From assembly GCA_032717465.1 (NCBI GenBank), contig CM064712.1, positions 23,857,581 to 23,921,580 on the forward strand: a DNA stretch of 64,000 bases. Direction: 5' to 3'. The notes under the pieces are model-generated. The model did no database searches and had not been told where the DNA came from. It saw nothing but the letters and a program-made list of their open reading frames with translations. Position numbers and translations under genes: made by a program. Shown in pieces: positions 61,030 to 64,000 of the stretch. Within the stretch, counting starts at the first letter, position 1. Each line of letters begins with the position of its first letter. Source of the stretch: Coenobita brevimanus (lineage: Eukaryota > Arthropoda > Malacostraca > Decapoda > Coenobitidae).

Positions 61030-61090
<61 letters not shown>
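61030..61090. repeat. (AC)30 microsatellite
   Basis: Perfect AC run, followed to about 61385 by a degenerate CACTCACCCTCACAC-rich stretch. Confidence 0.97.
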
Positions 61091-61096
<6 letters not shown>

Positions 61097-61451
61097 AATA
61101 TACACTCACGAAATCTCAGCATCTACACTCACCATAACAATTCTCATCTTCACAGTCACCTCTTCACCGTAGCTTCAACTTCACACAAGTATTGTAATCT
61201 CCCACACTTAGTGTTCAGTATAACGCATTCATCCTCTCTCACACCTCACCATTACCCTCTCACACTCACACTAGGCGTCCATTACCTGTCACACTTACCA
61301 CACACACCCTCACCTTCACACATTCATCCTCACCCTCCCAGACACTCACCCTCACCCAAGCCTCACCCGCACACACTCACTAATAGGTGGATTACCCTGA
61401 GCAGGTACAAGGAAGGGTGCAGCGAGGGGAGGCGGCGAGGGAAGAGGAAAT

Positions 61452-61455
<4 letters not shown>

Positions 61456-61513
<58 letters not shown>
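61456..61513. repeat. (GA)29 microsatellite
   Basis: Perfect GA run that opens the long purine-rich domain. Confidence 0.97.
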
Positions 61514-61517
<4 letters not shown>

Positions 61518-63350
61518 AAACGCAAGGACAGAAAGCAGAGGAGAAAAGAGAGAGAGATAAATAAGTGAACGGAATAGAAAGAAAACGGAGTGACAGTGAA
61601 ATGAAGAAAAATCGTAAAGGCGAAGAGACGTACAAGAAGACTGAAAGTGACATTGGAAAGGAAGAGATCATGTTTACAAATGAAAGTGAGAGAAAGAAAT
61701 TATAGAGAAAGCGGTGGCAAAAAAATAAAGAGAAGAGAAAAATAAATTAAACAAGAGAATTGGAACAGAAAACAAACTGAAAAAGAAAAAGGGGATATTG
61801 AGGGGAAGAAGAAAGAAGTCGAGGATAAAGAAAGGAAATCAGAGAGAAAAAAAAAAACACGAGGAAAGGAATATGAGAGAAAGTGAGGAAGAGAGGAATA
61901 TGAAAGAAAATGAGAAAGGGAGAAGTATGAGAATATGAGAGAGGAATATGAGAGAAAATGAGAAAGAGGATTATGAGAGGAAATGAGAAAGAGGAATATT
62001 AGAGGAAAATATGAAAAAATGAGAAAGAGGAATATGAGAGAAAGTGAGAGAGAGGAATATGAGAGAAAATGATATAGGAAATATAAATGAGAAAAAGCAA
62101 GGAAAAAATAGAGGAGAGAAGGGGGAGGGGGAAGAGAATGAAATGAAATAAAGATTCTGAATACAAAGTACAAAAGAGTATAAAGGAAAGGAAACAGCAA
62201 CAGACCTAATGATCCTCTTAGCGCTGTTTGTTAGAAAGAAAACTTATGATTATATCTACTGTAATTCTGTGAGGTGAAGATAATAATAGCAAAGAAGGAA
62301 GATAAATATTGAAAGCAAAAATAAATAAAATGTGAATAGAGAAAAAGCGATTGGAAATACAAAAAGGAATGGATGGACTCGAAGGAAAGAGGAAAAGAAA
62401 AACATCTGGAAATGTACTCGTATCGTCCTTTTGACAATGGAAAAAAAATGACAAAAGCAAAATCTTGGGGAGATATATATACTCTAGATAGACAGACATA
62501 GACATAGATAGGTATAGATTGATAAGTATAGACAGACAGACAGATTGGTAGACAGGTTGGCAGAAAAGAGACAGACGGACAGCGATAGACAGGCAAACAG
62601 AAAAGAAAAAGAAAGACAAAGAGAAATGAAAATGAAGAGAGACAGTGCAAAGAGCCAAGGTAACGAAGGTATGTGAGGAATTAAAGAAACTGAGAGGGAG
62701 AAAAATAAAGTGAGGGAAGAGGCGTCTGATAACGAGTTTGCACAAAGGGAGCCAGACGAGAACAGGCAGAGAGAGAGAGAAAAAAGAGAGAGAGAGAGAG
62801 AGAGAGATGGAAACCTTTTAAAGACATGTTTCTGCCAAGCTGTGCCCTGAAAATGTGACGTAAGGAAACGAACATGTATATAGAAGTAGACTAGTTGGAC
62901 GGGGGAGAGAAAGGAAGGAGGGGAGGAGTAGGGAAGACACTGGAAGAAGAGAAGGGAAGGTGGAAGAGTGAAGAACGTTGAAGAGGAACAAGGTTGGAGA
63001 AGCAGGAAAATAACAGAAAAGGAGGAGGAGGAATAAGTGAAGTAAGCAGGGAAAAGAAGAAGGGAGAGACAGGGAGAGAAGGAGAGAGGGCAGTGAAAGG
63101 AGAGGAGAGTCCAAGAGAAGGAAGGAGGAGAAGGGAGACTTTAAAATATATTTCTGACAAGGTGTTCGGCGTGGAGTGTTAATAGGAGTGAACACACTGG
63201 TCCAGGAGCAGAGAGGCAGGGAAGGAGGGAGAGAACATGAGAGAAAGAGGAGGAGGAAAGAGAAGGTGTAGGGGTCCGAGGCTAGGGAAGGAGGGAGAGA
63301 AGATAAGAGAAAGAGGAGGAGGAAAGAGAAGGTGTAGGGGCCCGGGGTTA
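61514..63350. repeat. 1.8-kb purine-rich domain with sub-repeats
   Basis: Plus strand is overwhelmingly A and G. Sub-structures: a degenerate 20-25 bp array of GAGGAATATGAGAGAAAATG units at 61865-62075; GATA/GACA at 62480-62600; GA at 62768-62808; and a 66-bp duplication at 63219-63350 (GGGAAGGAGGGAGAGAAxATG start, GTGTAGGGG end). Minus-strand Ser/Phe/Leu frames are artefacts. Confidence 0.85.
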
Positions 63351-63498
63351 GGCTGCCCTGGTTTACTGTTGATAGTTTAACCCGTTCAGCCTCAGGGCGT
63401 TGACCGACAGTCGACTTTATTTATTTATTTTTTTAATATAGTATAAACTTCCCTCTGTGAAAAAAGCTACTGAAATGTACACATGACCCTTTCACCTC

Positions 63499-63500
<2 letters not shown>

Positions 63501-63577
<77 letters not shown>
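63501..63577. repeat. (AT)38 microsatellite
   Basis: Perfect AT run of 77 bp. Confidence 0.98.
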
Positions 63578-63582
<5 letters not shown>

Positions 63583-63647
63583 GTGGGGAGACAGCAATAA
63601 TAAAGTGAAATATGAGAGTGAAGAAATCAAGCGATAGAGCAAAAAAG

Positions 63648-63843
<196 letters not shown>

Positions 63844-64000
63844 TGGGGGTAATTTTATCTCCTGCTCCTCGACAAGCCCCTATAATGCCAATAAGATAGT
63901 TTGGAGATACCGTGAGTAAAACGTAGAATGCGTCATTGAAATGAAGGGGTTATATAAGAAGAAATGTTCCAGGGAGATGGAAGGTAAATGTTAGTAATAA

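Noticed and set aside
61363..63195. Ser/Phe/Leu-rich minus-strand frames up to 175 codons that look like membrane proteins
   Set aside because: The hydrophobicity comes from TCT/CTT/TTC codons in a purine/pyrimidine domain; overlapping frames are equally open.

Overview
This window is eukaryotic non-coding DNA. The most likely source is a decapod crustacean: there are very dense and very long dinucleotide microsatellites, degenerate TTAGG (arthropod telomere-type) pentamers, several decayed non-LTR retrotransposon families and tRNA-derived SINEs, and no operon-like gene layout. The species call is an inference from composition and repeat types, not a database match. I found no convincing complete host gene, no rRNA or functional tRNA gene and no CRISPR array. 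Almost every long open frame is either a microsatellite translation (Cys-Val, His-Thr, Arg-Glu, Leu-Ser runs) or a remnant of a reverse transcriptase.

Layout. 1-5.4 kb: 50-bp tandem repeat, CA, CCCTT and GA microsatellites, a 30-bp minisatellite inside a TTAA-bounded element, a TTAGG-like cluster. 5.4-7.9 kb: a 5'-truncated LINE (family A) inside a pyrimidine tract. 7.9-13.5 kb: mostly unique sequence with small TTAA elements, a LINE family B 3' fragment and a 70-bp degenerate repeat. 13.5-18.5 kb: a tRNA-derived SINE, a G-quadruplex-type heptamer array and long pyrimidine tracts. 19.9-21.1 kb: a homogeneous 50-bp satellite. 23.2-26 kb: LINE family B and A 3' ends, AT/AAT microsatellites and a 415-bp inverted-repeat-ended element. 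26.9-30.7 kb: two near-kilobase perfect GT arrays bracketing, with a shorter GT array, a CR1-like LINE. 30.9-36 kb: hAT-like end, a second SINE, and a nearly intact 3.3-kb LINE (family C, minus strand) with APE endonuclease and reverse transcriptase. 41.7-43.5 kb: LINE family D followed by a 714-bp CA array. 44.6-46.8 kb: a second, broken copy of LINE C in the opposite orientation. 48.6-55 kb: more microsatellites, a 24-bp CACGTG minisatellite, CCTAA-like clusters, an 18-bp degenerate repeat. 55.6-60.1 kb: second copy of SINE A, a 30-bp Thr/Pro-coding minisatellite and a compound microsatellite. 60.1-64 kb: a 1.9-kb purine-rich domain and AT/GT arrays.

What ties the window together is repeat biology. 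The most interesting structure not explained by ordinary annotation is a family of at least fourteen short elements that begin like TTAACCCCTTCA and end like TGAAGGGGTTAA, often with an internal motif close to GAATAAAATCGTCTGG. The ends fit the TTAA target and CCC/GGG termini of piggyBac-type transposons, so I infer a non-autonomous (MITE) family; some members have acquired microsatellites or minisatellites internally. A second unnamed short dispersed family, two SINE families and five LINE lineages make up most of the remaining identifiable DNA.
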